NCBI GenBank assembly: GCA_000237975.1
Contig: CP003179.1
Span: 1,116,001-1,180,000 of the forward strand
DNA: 64,000 bases
Direction: 5' to 3'
Source: Sulfobacillus acidophilus DSM 10332
Lineage (GTDB): Bacteria; Bacillota; Sulfobacillia; Sulfobacillales; Sulfobacillaceae
In this document: one piece after another, positions 48,577 to 56,010 of the stretch
How the letters are laid out: every line of letters begins with the position of its first letter
Numbering within the stretch: the stretch's first letter is position 1
Notes under the pieces: generated by a model
The model's input: only the letters and a program-made list of their open reading frames with translations
What the model was told of the DNA's origin: nothing
Database searches by the model: none
Made by a program: the position numbers and the translations under genes

Positions 48577-49376
48577 TTTGGGATCGACGGGCCTTGCAGC
48601 CGTGGGCCTGGCTCTGGAGTGACTTGGAACGCGGCCGATTAGGGCCAATGCGTCTGACGATCCGTCAATGGTGGTCGTGGATCGGGCCGTGGATGAGCAT
48701 CGGCTATGGTCTCGGGCATCTTGGAGGCTCGATGGATGGGGCGGCTGGGGCATGGGGCGGCATGATGCTGGGCGTGATCAGCCTCCTGCTGATTCCGCGA
48801 GGGATTCATGTTTGGCGCATTCATTGGGCCGTCCGACATGGGTGGGAGACCGTCTTTTGGGAACCGACCAGTTGGGCCGTGTGGATGCAGACCGCCCGGC
48901 AGTTGGGGGTTGATCCGCGCCCCGATCTGCCCCATTGGGAACGTCATACCATTCAACGCCCGTGGCACGATCATGGCGCAATCCCGCCCGCGACCGCCGC
49001 CCAACGGTATCTCACTCGCCGCCGAGCCGAATGGCAAGCGTTGGTACGGGCCGAATCCCCGACGCCCAATGGCGTAATGCTTTCGCATACGTATTCCACC
49101 ATCGGAGGCATTACGCCGCAACGGGGTCGAGTGGGTTGGGGAACCTTCCCGCAGGTGGCTCGTCACGCGGATCACCGGCTAACGACCGTACAACGGCAGA
49201 TGTTTGGTGCCCCCCTTCCGTTAAGAGGGCAACGGTCATTGGCCGATCCGGTCGTGTGGCATGTCGTCTGGCTCCCAATTCACGTTCCGGCGCTTCAAGC
49301 GCCGGGAAACGTCGGCATATCGTTTCATCAACCAATCAAGGAGGAATCGTCTCATGATGCGTCAATTCGTTCGTAA
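48573..49376 (+). CDS. Membrane protein of the pilus region
   Basis: 267 residues. Two N-terminal membrane helices (WWSWIGPWMSIGYGLGHLG and AAGAWGGMMLGVISLLLIP) precede a cytoplasmic or external domain rich in Trp, Arg and His. Its position just before the pilin-like gene suggests a pilus function, but there is no family match. Confidence 0.5.
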   Translation: MIWDRRALQPWAWLWSDLERGRLGPMRLTIRQWWSWIGPWMSIGYGLGHLGGSMDGAAGAWGGMMLGVISLLLIPRGIHVWRIHWAVRHGWETVFWEPTSWAVWMQTARQLGVDPRPDLPHWERHTIQRPWHDHGAIPPATAAQRYLTRRRAEWQALVRAESPTPNGVMLSHTYSTIGGITPQRGRVGWGTFPQVARHADHRLTTVQRQMFGAPLPLRGQRSLADPVVWHVVWLPIHVPALQAPGNVGISFHQPIKEESSHDASIRS

Positions 49377-49563
49377 CCGCCGCCAGTGGGTTGGCGGGGT
49401 TAACCTGACGATGATTTTATGGGCCGCATTAGGCGTTGTCATCGTCTCCGTCGGCTTCCTATGGTGGAACAATGGCGGGAGTACCACGGTCACAACGTTT
49501 CTCCACCAGATTGAATCCGCGATTACCGGTGCAACCGGGCAATTAGGAGGAGCGACGGGTTAA
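49354..49563 (+). CDS. Flp/type IV-like pilin candidate
   Basis: 69 residues: a short basic leader (MMRQFVRNRRQWVGG), then a long hydrophobic helix (VNLTMILWAALGVVIVSVGFLWW) and a small Gly/Thr-rich end. This is the size and layout of a Flp-type pilin, with processing expected near the GG. It ends with a terminator and lies between Tad assembly genes and TadE-like genes. AAGGAGG precedes it. No prepilin peptidase gene is in the window. Confidence 0.6.
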   Translation: MMRQFVRNRRQWVGGVNLTMILWAALGVVIVSVGFLWWNNGGSTTVTTFLHQIESAITGATGQLGGATG

Positions 49564-49573
49564 ATAGCGGTGA

Positions 49574-49604
49574 ACCCCCCTCGTCACATAAATGACGAGG
49601 GGGA
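49574..49604 (+). terminator. Hairpin terminator after pilin
   Basis: CCCCCTCGTCA and TGACGAGGGGG form an 11-bp stem. Only AGTTTC follows, so it may mainly stabilise the pilin mRNA. The related terminator at 52644 begins with the same CCCCCTCGTCACAT. Confidence 0.7.
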
Positions 49605-49609
49605 GTTTC

Positions 49610-50068
49610 ATGTCGGACCGTTTGCACCGAAAATCCTGGCGCGGAGGCGTCACTAGTGTGATCGATTTTATCGGATGGCTCCTGGTCTCCATCGTCGTCG
49701 TCCTTACTCTGAGCACGGCGGGCTTGGCGTTATGGCAATCTCAAACGCTGGCCCGGACGGCTCGCGCCGCGGCCACCGGGGTGGCGGTCAATGGCTGTTG
49801 GACGCCCACGGTCACGGAGGTGGTGTACGGACTGGATACCCGGCCTTTGCAAATCACCGCGACGATTGGGGGGCAACCCGCGACCATCTTTCACCCGGAC
49901 GCGGGGAGCAGCGCCGATCCCGTCGTCCAAGTGCGCCTCACGACGCACATTCCGCTCGGGGGATGGATCGCCCTTTGGCCGGGGGTGACGATCCCGGTAA
50001 CAGCCACAGCGAGTAGCCCCGATATGGCGGTAACGGGGAACCAAGACTGCACCGCGCCGGCAGGTTAA
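49610..50068 (+). CDS. TadE-like pseudopilin
   Basis: 152 residues: a short basic N-terminus, one hydrophobic helix (FIGWLLVSIVVVLTLSTAGLALW, residues about 20-42) and an outside domain with two Cys (NGCW, NQDC) that could form a disulfide. This is the layout of TadE/TadF minor pilins. GGGGGAG from the preceding hairpin may serve as ribosome site. Confidence 0.6.
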   Translation: MSDRLHRKSWRGGVTSVIDFIGWLLVSIVVVLTLSTAGLALWQSQTLARTARAAATGVAVNGCWTPTVTEVVYGLDTRPLQITATIGGQPATIFHPDAGSSADPVVQVRLTTHIPLGGWIALWPGVTIPVTATASSPDMAVTGNQDCTAPAG

Positions 50069-50085
50069 GGCAAAGGAGAAGGCGT

Positions 50086-50550
50086 ATGCGGAAATTGCTC
50101 ACATCCCGTCCTTGGCACGATCCATCCCGCTCGTTTCAATGGGCGGGCGCGGTGGCGTTGCCATATATCCTGACGACCGTCTTAGCCCTGCCACTCGTGA
50201 CCGCCTTCTTATGGCTTTTGCGCACCCTCTGGGTCGCCGCGGCCCTCACGTGGGCGGCTCAAGGCGTCGCGGGGGTGTATACCACGCAGGGATGTTGGAC
50301 CACGACCACGACCACGCGGCTCACGCAACGGCTAGGGTTCATGGCCCCGGTGTGGAACCCCGCTCGGGTGACGGTCTCATCCCCTGGGGGCTTGGTCACG
50401 TATGGGCAGACGGGAGCCGTGACGTTAACCACCGCGCTCCCGGTCTGGGGCGTCCCCCGCACGACCTGGCCGGTTCGCGTCACCGCCCCGTTTCTCAGTG
50501 TGGCTCCGGCTAATGCCGTCGGGTGTCAAGCGCCGCCGGACCAGGGGTAG
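50086..50550 (+). CDS. TadE/TadF-like pseudopilin
   Basis: 154 residues, same plan as the preceding gene: an N-terminal basic segment, a hydrophobic helix (ALPYILTTVLALPLVTAFLWLL), then a beta-rich Thr/Val domain with two Cys (QGCW, VGCQAPP). The paired QGCW/NGCW motif suggests that the two are paralogs. AAAGGAGAAGG precedes it. Confidence 0.6.
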   Translation: MRKLLTSRPWHDPSRSFQWAGAVALPYILTTVLALPLVTAFLWLLRTLWVAAALTWAAQGVAGVYTTQGCWTTTTTTRLTQRLGFMAPVWNPARVTVSSPGGLVTYGQTGAVTLTTALPVWGVPRTTWPVRVTAPFLSVAPANAVGCQAPPDQG

Positions 50551-50567
50551 GGAAAGGAGCGAAATTG

Positions 50568-50888
50568 ATGAGCGTTTCAGCTTACACTCTCGCGGCCATT
50601 TTTGGTGTTGGAATTGCTATGATGTTTTTCATGGGTTGGGAGTGGGCGTGGCGACGGCGGTGGCCGGGCTTGTCTTGGAGGAATCAGCGGGATTTTGCGG
50701 CCCCCACGCCGCCTTGGTGGATTGAAATTATTCATGGCCTTGGCCTTTATGCAACGATGGCCGGATTGGGAATTTTGGGATATCATTGGCGAGAGACTTC
50801 GCCGGAAGGACTAGCGGCGCTTTGGGCCGCCGTGTGGTTGGGGTTTTTAACGCTCATGGGCCGGGATTTTGTCGGCATGCAGGATTAA
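50568..50888 (+). CDS. Three-TM membrane protein
   Basis: 106 residues with helices at AIFGVGIAMMFFMGWEWAW, GLGLYATMAGLGILGY and LAALWAAVWLGFLTLMG. GGAAAGGAG precedes ATG 50568. No family is recognised. Confidence 0.5.
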   Translation: MSVSAYTLAAIFGVGIAMMFFMGWEWAWRRRWPGLSWRNQRDFAAPTPPWWIEIIHGLGLYATMAGLGILGYHWRETSPEGLAALWAAVWLGFLTLMGRDFVGMQD

Positions 50889-50952
50889 CCGGGGGGCGGG
50901 GTTTTTTGCGCGATGGACCGCGAATTCGATGCTGGCGTTATACACTCGCAAT

Positions 50953-50981
50953 TTGTTAAGCAGAAAAATAACCGGTATACT
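50953..50981 (+). promoter_or_regulatory. Sigma-A-type promoter for nucleotidyltransferase ORF
   Basis: TTGTTA (50953-50958) and TATACT (50976-50981) are separated by 17 bp, 40 bp upstream of ATG 51021. Confidence 0.65.
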
Positions 50982-51020
50982 ACGCAATAAGCTAACGTTA
51001 TTCCCGAAAGGGCGACGGCT

Positions 51021-51608
51021 ATGGGAACCTTACATCAAGAAGAATCGATCATCCAAAATTATGTTCAACGCATCGTGCAAAACGGCCATCCTTTGGGGGT
51101 CATTTTGTTTGGTTCTTACGCCCGAGGGACGGCTAATGAAAACAGCGATGTGGATTTGTTAATTATTGAGGCAACGCCCGACACGCATCATCGTCGGGCG
51201 GTGATGTATCGACAAATCTTGCGGCCCCGAACGATTCCCGTTGATGTGTTGGTGCTGACACCGCAAGAAATTCGGGATGGCTATCATCGTAAGATACCTC
51301 TGCTAAGAGATGTTCTGAAGGAGGGGCGGTGGATGTATGGGAATCCAAGACGGGCGGGACTTACACTTTTAGTGGACATAGACGGAATTTTAAACGGACA
51401 TTATCGCCCCTCCTTGGAAGGGGCGTTATTTTTTGGTGGTCCAGGCAGGAGAATGGGTAACCGGGCGCGAACTCGGTTCAGGCGTGTCGCGATCAGCGTC
51501 ATGATCCAAAATCTGTTTGACATTCTCATGAGTCCGGAGCTATGCTCAATAACAAAGAAAGTCAAAAACAATTCCGGGGTTCGCCCGCCCCGGCCCGAAG
51601 GAGGATGA
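51021..51608 (+). CDS. MNT-type nucleotidyltransferase, C-terminus runs through a terminator
   Basis: The first 110 residues form a minimal nucleotidyltransferase: LFGSYARGTANENSDVDLLI carries the GS...DxD motif, followed by DVLVLTPQEIRDG. The natural end of such proteins is near GRWMYG. The frame continues for 85 more codons across a terminator (51402-51430), with unlikely sequence (FFGGPGRRMGNRARTRFRR). I infer that the native stop was lost or that the tail is not translated in full. No HEPN partner follows. Confidence 0.55.
   Translation: MGTLHQEESIIQNYVQRIVQNGHPLGVILFGSYARGTANENSDVDLLIIEATPDTHHRRAVMYRQILRPRTIPVDVLVLTPQEIRDGYHRKIPLLRDVLKEGRWMYGNPRRAGLTLLVDIDGILNGHYRPSLEGALFFGGPGRRMGNRARTRFRRVAISVMIQNLFDILMSPELCSITKKVKNNSGVRPPRPEGG
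51402..51432 (+). terminator. Intrinsic terminator inside the ORF
   Basis: CGCCCCT and AGGGGCG pair around CCTTGGA and are followed by TTATTTTTTGG. It lies within codons 128-137 of the nucleotidyltransferase ORF, an unusual position. Confidence 0.75.
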
Positions 51609-51615
51609 CCCCATC

Positions 51616-52629
51616 ATGTCTCGATTCCGTCAATTATCCGTCGCGGCCCTCACCACCGCTAGCCTCCTGCTGGCCGGGTGCGGGGCGCATCACACGCCGA
51701 CTGCCGCGCCGAAGGCGCATCCGCGCCCGGCTACTCCGACCATGACCTATCCGGCCCATGTCACCAATGCGATAGGGTACATCGAGCAGTACGATCAGGC
51801 GGTCGAGACGCAGTTCTTGCGGTCGATTGCCAAGTGGAACCCCGGCTTGCCGGTCAGCGGCCCCAACGCGGGCAACATGTCGGCGGCGTGGCTCGATTCG
51901 CCCGCCATTCTCAAGATGTACGGCGGCCCCAAGCTCCCGCCGACGTTGCAAGCCGCCGGGATCAACCCCGCCCAATTTCCGCCCAACGGGTCCTTTTCCG
52001 GCGTGCAGGCGTTCGCCCAAGCCGAATGGCCGTATGCCGCCAAGTATTTTCCGGGCATGACCGAGGCCCAATTGGTGCAGGGGATTGAAGCGGCGGGGCC
52101 ATTTTTGATGGATGAATATGGAAACGCCGGAGTTCAAGATATTGGGTATACGTTAGGACCGTGGGTGCCGCAAGGCACGTGGCCGCCCAAGGGTAATGAA
52201 CGAACACTCGCGCAAGATTACGCCAGTACATTAAAGGGAGCGTATATTACCGGGCCGCACCAAGGTAGTCCACGGATTGGATATGTCTATCAAACATGGT
52301 TCACCATTCCGGCATCGGTCACTAACCAGATCAATGCAACCAATTGGTATGCGTTTTTGGCCCCGGTGCCGTGGAAGAACACGCCGCAAGCCGGGATGCC
52401 GCCCGGCATTCATGTCCGGTGGGCGTTTGAGTTGTTTCGGGCTGTCACCGTATATACGGTTGGCGCAAATCAAGTGCATAACGGATATCAAATTGGTGAA
52501 GCATCCAATGGCGTAGATGACATAGGGTTGGCTTATGTCCAGCAAGGATCGCAAGGACGTTGGTTCGTCACGCATTTTGGCACGAAGCAACCGGTCATTA
52601 CCGATAAAGTCTTTAACACAGTTCCGTAA
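51616..52629 (+). CDS. Lipoprotein of the pilus region
   Basis: 337 residues with a signal peptide and lipobox (ALTTASLLLAGCGAHH; Cys at residue 22). The mature part starts with a Pro/Ala/Thr linker and contains aromatic-rich beta segments (WYAFLAPVPWKN, YVYQTWFTIP). It should be anchored outside the membrane. It lies between minor pilins and secreted proteins of the Tad locus. A GGAGGATG ribosome site is present. Confidence 0.75.
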   Translation: MSRFRQLSVAALTTASLLLAGCGAHHTPTAAPKAHPRPATPTMTYPAHVTNAIGYIEQYDQAVETQFLRSIAKWNPGLPVSGPNAGNMSAAWLDSPAILKMYGGPKLPPTLQAAGINPAQFPPNGSFSGVQAFAQAEWPYAAKYFPGMTEAQLVQGIEAAGPFLMDEYGNAGVQDIGYTLGPWVPQGTWPPKGNERTLAQDYASTLKGAYITGPHQGSPRIGYVYQTWFTIPASVTNQINATNWYAFLAPVPWKNTPQAGMPPGIHVRWAFELFRAVTVYTVGANQVHNGYQIGEASNGVDDIGLAYVQQGSQGRWFVTHFGTKQPVITDKVFNTVP

Positions 52630-52643
52630 CATCCTTCAGGTCG

Positions 52644-52675
52644 ATCCCCCTCGTCACATTCGAGGGGGATTTTTT
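52644..52675 (+). terminator. Intrinsic terminator
   Basis: ATCCCCCTCG and CGAGGGGGAT pair around TCACATT and are followed by six T residues. Confidence 0.9.
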
Positions 52676-52698
52676 ATACACCAAAGGGGGAATGACGT

Positions 52699-53595
52699 AT
52701 GGATCGCCAGAACAACAGATTCACCTGGGTTTGGCGAGCCTGGGGTGTGGGCCTGGTTCTGGCCGTGATGAGCGGCTGGCATATAGGGACGGCGTTTGCT
52801 TCTGGGAAACATTATGGTGGCAACAATAATCCTAGTCCATCCTGCGACCCCATCGGCATTGTCGCCATTATTCCCGACCCGGCGTTAGACGAATGCAAAT
52901 ATATCTTGTCATCGCCGGGTGGATTTCGGATCAATCACGTCGGCTATCTCCCCAACGGCGACACGATTCAACTCGCGAATGCGTGCAACGGCAACATGGG
53001 GCCGATTCTGACCTTAACCTGTAATTTTGCGATACCGGGGGCGCAAAATAACCAACAGCAAAATGTCCAGCAACCGGCCACGTGCAGCGGGGGCTATTGG
53101 CGGACGACGAGGCCGTGGACGTTGATGAATGCTATTAATCACCAAAATGGATGGGTTTGCGCGGGCAATCCGCATGGGCACGGGGGCCAGGTACAATCGG
53201 TATATCCGGCGAACAATCCGGCCATGTATGCGTATTTTTGGGCCAGCCTCACGAACGATCCGTGGCAAGTGGTCTGGAAGCCGTGGAATCCGGCGACCTA
53301 TTTGCCGGTGCCGCCGGGCGGGGTATTGACCGATCCCGAACCGGCCATTGAACCGCCCAATCCGTCCACGGTGCCGTCGCAAATTTGGCAAGGGTTGGAA
53401 ACCGTCGGGGTGGCGGGGCAAGACGTGAATGGGCCGGGGTATGCGTATCAGGGCGAACAACAGCAATGGATACAATATGTGCCGACGGCCACCGGCGGAT
53501 GCACCACGCAACCCACGAATCGCTATCAATGGTTGGTGCGGGAAGTGTGGGACCCCAAGGTGTGTCCGTTGTTTATTGCGGTGGCAGGCAATTGA
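52699..53595 (+). CDS. Secreted protein of the pilus region
   Basis: 298 residues with a signal peptide (WRAWGVGLVLAVMSGWHIGTAFA, cut near residue 35). The mature protein is rich in Asn, Gln, Pro and Trp, with several Cys (SCDPIG, CKYIL, ACNGN, TCNF, TCSGG, VCAG). Such composition suits a disulfide-stabilised extracellular or pilus-associated protein. No family is recognised. Confidence 0.6.
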   Translation: MDRQNNRFTWVWRAWGVGLVLAVMSGWHIGTAFASGKHYGGNNNPSPSCDPIGIVAIIPDPALDECKYILSSPGGFRINHVGYLPNGDTIQLANACNGNMGPILTLTCNFAIPGAQNNQQQNVQQPATCSGGYWRTTRPWTLMNAINHQNGWVCAGNPHGHGGQVQSVYPANNPAMYAYFWASLTNDPWQVVWKPWNPATYLPVPPGGVLTDPEPAIEPPNPSTVPSQIWQGLETVGVAGQDVNGPGYAYQGEQQQWIQYVPTATGGCTTQPTNRYQWLVREVWDPKVCPLFIAVAGN

Positions 53596-53629
53596 TGCCG
53601 GGCCATCGGCTTAATGGGAGGGCGTGGCG

Positions 53630-54208
53630 ATGCGATCTCGATGGACAGGCGTTGGCAACCGGAACCTGATGCGCCGCTCTCGATGGCGCTGGGCCGGCGT
53701 CGCGTGGGGCATATTGGCCTTGGGGTTCGCGGCGGTGTTGTTACTCGGTGGGTGGATTTATCTGGAAGGGACCACGTGGATCGCCCAAGCCCGGCAAACC
53801 CGCACGCTATTAGCCTCTGCCGCGACCGTGGCGGATCAAGCGGCGTATCGCACGCAAGACACCGGGGCGGGGGGGCAATTTGATGTCAACGCCTTTAACA
53901 CCACCTTCTGGAACACCCTCGCCGCCGAATGGCCCATCACCGGCGGCTGCGTGCCGTGGACGGGGCCGGGATCGGCGGCGGCGCAGGCCGTCTGGCAAGG
54001 GGGCTGTCAAGCTGTGCGGGTGTCGCCGCAATGGGCGGTTGGCGGGGTGATGGATGTCGCTATCGAGTCGGTGAACGCCCAAACCGGCCAAGCGGTGGTC
54101 GGAGCCACGTGGCAACCTGTCCTCGGATCGCGGCTTCATTGGACGATGACCGTGACGGTGCCGGTACGGATATTGGTTAACAACGGACAGACGGTGCAGG
54201 CCGGGTGA
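53630..54208 (+). CDS. TadE/TadG-like pseudopilin
   Basis: 192 residues: a basic N-terminus, one hydrophobic helix (VAWGILALGFAAVLLLGGWIYL), then an outside domain with two Cys (TGGCVPW, QGGCQAV). ATVADQAAYR after the helix resembles TadE/TadG-type pseudopilins. GGGAGGG favours ATG 53630 over GTG 53624. Confidence 0.55.
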   Translation: MRSRWTGVGNRNLMRRSRWRWAGVAWGILALGFAAVLLLGGWIYLEGTTWIAQARQTRTLLASAATVADQAAYRTQDTGAGGQFDVNAFNTTFWNTLAAEWPITGGCVPWTGPGSAAAQAVWQGGCQAVRVSPQWAVGGVMDVAIESVNAQTGQAVVGATWQPVLGSRLHWTMTVTVPVRILVNNGQTVQAG

Positions 54209-54236
54209 AATCCGGTGATTGGAGCCGTGAGGAGTG

Positions 54237-54392
54237 TCAACGTTGGGCTAACCGCTTAAATGCTTCGATATGGCGTTTTAAGATCTCTTCGCCTACACGC
54301 AGAAATTCCGAATTAACCGCGTCGGGATCGGGAACCGACACCTTTTCGCGAGGCGTGTGGGGCAGGGGTTGATTTTGGGGGGGTTGCGTCAT
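54237..54392 (-). CDS. Small minus-strand protein
   Basis: 51 residues: MTQPPQNQPLPHTPREKVSV, then an amphipathic helix (NSEFLRVGEEILKRHIEAF). AAAGGGTGA precedes the ATG on the minus strand, and a TGC-TATATT extended -10 lies just upstream. It is the only minus-strand gene outside the insertion sequences, so it may be an independent regulator. The pattern EeilkrhieAFkrLA recurs in small Firmicute proteins of unknown role. Confidence 0.55.
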   Translation of the reverse strand: MTQPPQNQPLPHTPREKVSVPDPDAVNSEFLRVGEEILKRHIEAFKRLAQR

Positions 54393-54574
54393 GTTGTTCA
54401 CCCTTTCGACCTTTAATATAGCACAATTCCGCCGCCCAGGGACCAATCCGATCCGCTAGCACCCATTGCGGTGGTGATCCGAAATTGCGTGGCGGTTCCT
54501 CAAACATCGAACACCTGGCGAGAGGCTCACATCAAAGAACCGTGGCCCGAGCCTTGGTGGTCGCGGTTCGCCTC

Positions 54575-54717
54575 TTGCGAAGCCCCCCCGCCCGGCGTAT
54601 AATGAGGATAGCTTGCGACGGCAAGTGTTGTTTTGTATTGCTATCCCCGCCCCAAACGGCTTAAAACCTGCATCGCAAAAAATCCGAGATGCCTCGTGCG
54701 AGGCGTTTTCTTTTTTT
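54575..54717 (+). ncRNA. Repeated RNA element, copy 5
   Basis: The promoter is TTGCGA (54575-54580), 17 bp, TATAAT (54598-54603). The hairpin is CTTGC-GACG-GCAAG (54612-54625). TATTG at 54636 is 27 nt before the conserved block 54663-54684. A terminator follows at once: GCCTCG-TG-CGAGGC (54691-54704) and a T-rich tract to 54717, whose TTTTTTGC can also pair with GCAAAAAA of the core. The cpaB-like gene starts 16 bases later. Confidence 0.85.
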
Positions 54718-54732
54718 GCGAGGTGGTTTGTT

Positions 54733-55398
54733 TTGGCATCCAAAACCCTCAAAATGGCCGGCGCGGGAGCCGGTGTCATCTTGGGACTATTGTTGACGAG
54801 CATGGCGCATCCCCGCGTCCCGACGACATCGGTTGCCGTCGTGACGGCTCCGATCCCGGCAGACACGGCAATCCCCGCTAACGCGGTCAAATCATTAACG
54901 CTCCCTACGCTCACCGCCAATCGGTGGCATTTATTGCCCCCCTCGGCGGTGATCGGACGAAGTGTCGGGATTCCCTTAACCCCTGGCAGTACAATCCCCG
55001 CCGCGATTGTGCATCCGTGGAGTGTACCACCGGGGATGGTCGCGTTGCCGATCTCTTTGATGTACTCTGCGGCGTATCAAATCGAACCAGGGATGCGGGT
55101 GGCCGTTTTTACCAGTAGTCAAAACCCCCAAAATCCCAGTCAACTCATTAACCCTCGAGCCTTGGTGGTCGCCGTAGATTTTCCGGCCAGCACATCTACC
55201 GATCCTCAAACAATGGGGGTGGTGGTTCTGGCCGTGCCTCCGGCTCAAGCAACACAAATTCTCGGCCAAACCATTGTCTTGGCCGCCTCCCGCTTATCCG
55301 GCGGGGGGCCAACCGCGTTAGGGGCCTCGATAGTGCCAGACACGTCCTCGTCGGGTGCTATCGGCGTCTCATCCTCACCGAAGCCCACTAAAGGTTAA
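54733..55398 (+). CDS. CpaB/RcpC-like SAF-domain pilus protein
   Basis: About 221 residues: an N-terminal membrane helix (MAGAGAGVILGLLLTSM), then a SAF-type domain (VAVVTAPIPADTAIPANAV, then SVGIPLTPGSTIPAAIV) and a CpaB/RcpC C-terminal part (GMVALPISLMYSAAYQIEPG, VVVLAVPPAQATQIL). CpaB is the periplasmic/cell-wall component of Tad pilus assembly. The TTG start follows GAGGTGG. It sits behind RNA element 5 and its terminator. Confidence 0.75.
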   Translation: MASKTLKMAGAGAGVILGLLLTSMAHPRVPTTSVAVVTAPIPADTAIPANAVKSLTLPTLTANRWHLLPPSAVIGRSVGIPLTPGSTIPAAIVHPWSVPPGMVALPISLMYSAAYQIEPGMRVAVFTSSQNPQNPSQLINPRALVVAVDFPASTSTDPQTMGVVVLAVPPAQATQILGQTIVLAASRLSGGGPTALGASIVPDTSSSGAIGVSSSPKPTKG

Positions 55399-55414
55399 AA
55401 AGAGGGGTGTCGTT

Positions 55415-55834
55415 ATGTTGCCATCCGGGTTAGGTCAGATCAATTATAACCACAGCGTCTTTGCCCAGTTAATCATTATCGGTTCCAACTGGGTGTTAGG
55501 GATTCTCGCGTTACTCGCTTTGGTGTGGGAAGTCTACAACTTAATTAAAATCCTATGGGATTCCGGTCGCGGCAAAAAGACGGAGTACACGCATCGGATT
55601 TTGAAAATTGGGGGCCTTCCCGACACCGCCTCAGCCTTATTAGATATTTTTTTCACCTTGGTTGTGCTGGGGTTCGTCATTAGTGGGGCGTGGGTCTCAT
55701 TGGCGGATCGGCTAATTGGCGTGGGTCAACACATTACGACCGTGGTGACGAATACGATTGGCAACTCGACCGGGAATGCCGTTGCGCCGGGGAACGCCGT
55801 GACCCCCGGAAACGCAGCGACGCCTGGCGGATAA
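55415..55834 (+). CDS. Two-TM protein with PGNA repeats
   Basis: 139 residues with two membrane helices (FAQLIIIGSNWVLGILALLAL and ALLDIFFTLVVLGFVISGAW) and a C-terminal tail of near-identical repeats (GNAVAPGNAVTPGNAATPGG). The two-helix plan resembles VirB2/TrbC-type conjugative pilins only loosely. It starts 17 bases after the CpaB-like gene. Confidence 0.5.
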   Translation: MLPSGLGQINYNHSVFAQLIIIGSNWVLGILALLALVWEVYNLIKILWDSGRGKKTEYTHRILKIGGLPDTASALLDIFFTLVVLGFVISGAWVSLADRLIGVGQHITTVVTNTIGNSTGNAVAPGNAVTPGNAATPGG

Positions 55835-55857
55835 CCCGTCGATCCGGGCGCCGTGCG

Positions 55858-55886
55858 GCTCGGCTCTTCGGAGCCGAGCTTTTTTC
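55858..55886 (+). terminator. Intrinsic terminator
   Basis: GCTCGGCTC-TTCG-GAGCCGAGC is a perfect 9-bp stem with a UUCG loop, followed by six T residues. Confidence 0.95.
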
Positions 55887-55939
55887 TACTGGCAGCCATT
55901 ACACTGGGCGTTTGGCAAGGCGTTGTAAGGCCCAGGACT

Positions 55940-55972
55940 CCCAAGGCTCTATGTATCGGCCTTGGGTTTTTT
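55940..55972 (+). terminator. Second terminator before parB-like gene
   Basis: CCCAAGGC and GCCTTGGG pair and are followed by six T residues. It lies 40 bp before ATG 56011, after the first terminator. Two terminators in series before a gene suggest either strong insulation or a regulated leader. Confidence 0.8.
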
Positions 55973-56010
55973 GTGCAATTCACTGTCTTATCACGAAAGA
56001 GGGGTTCATC

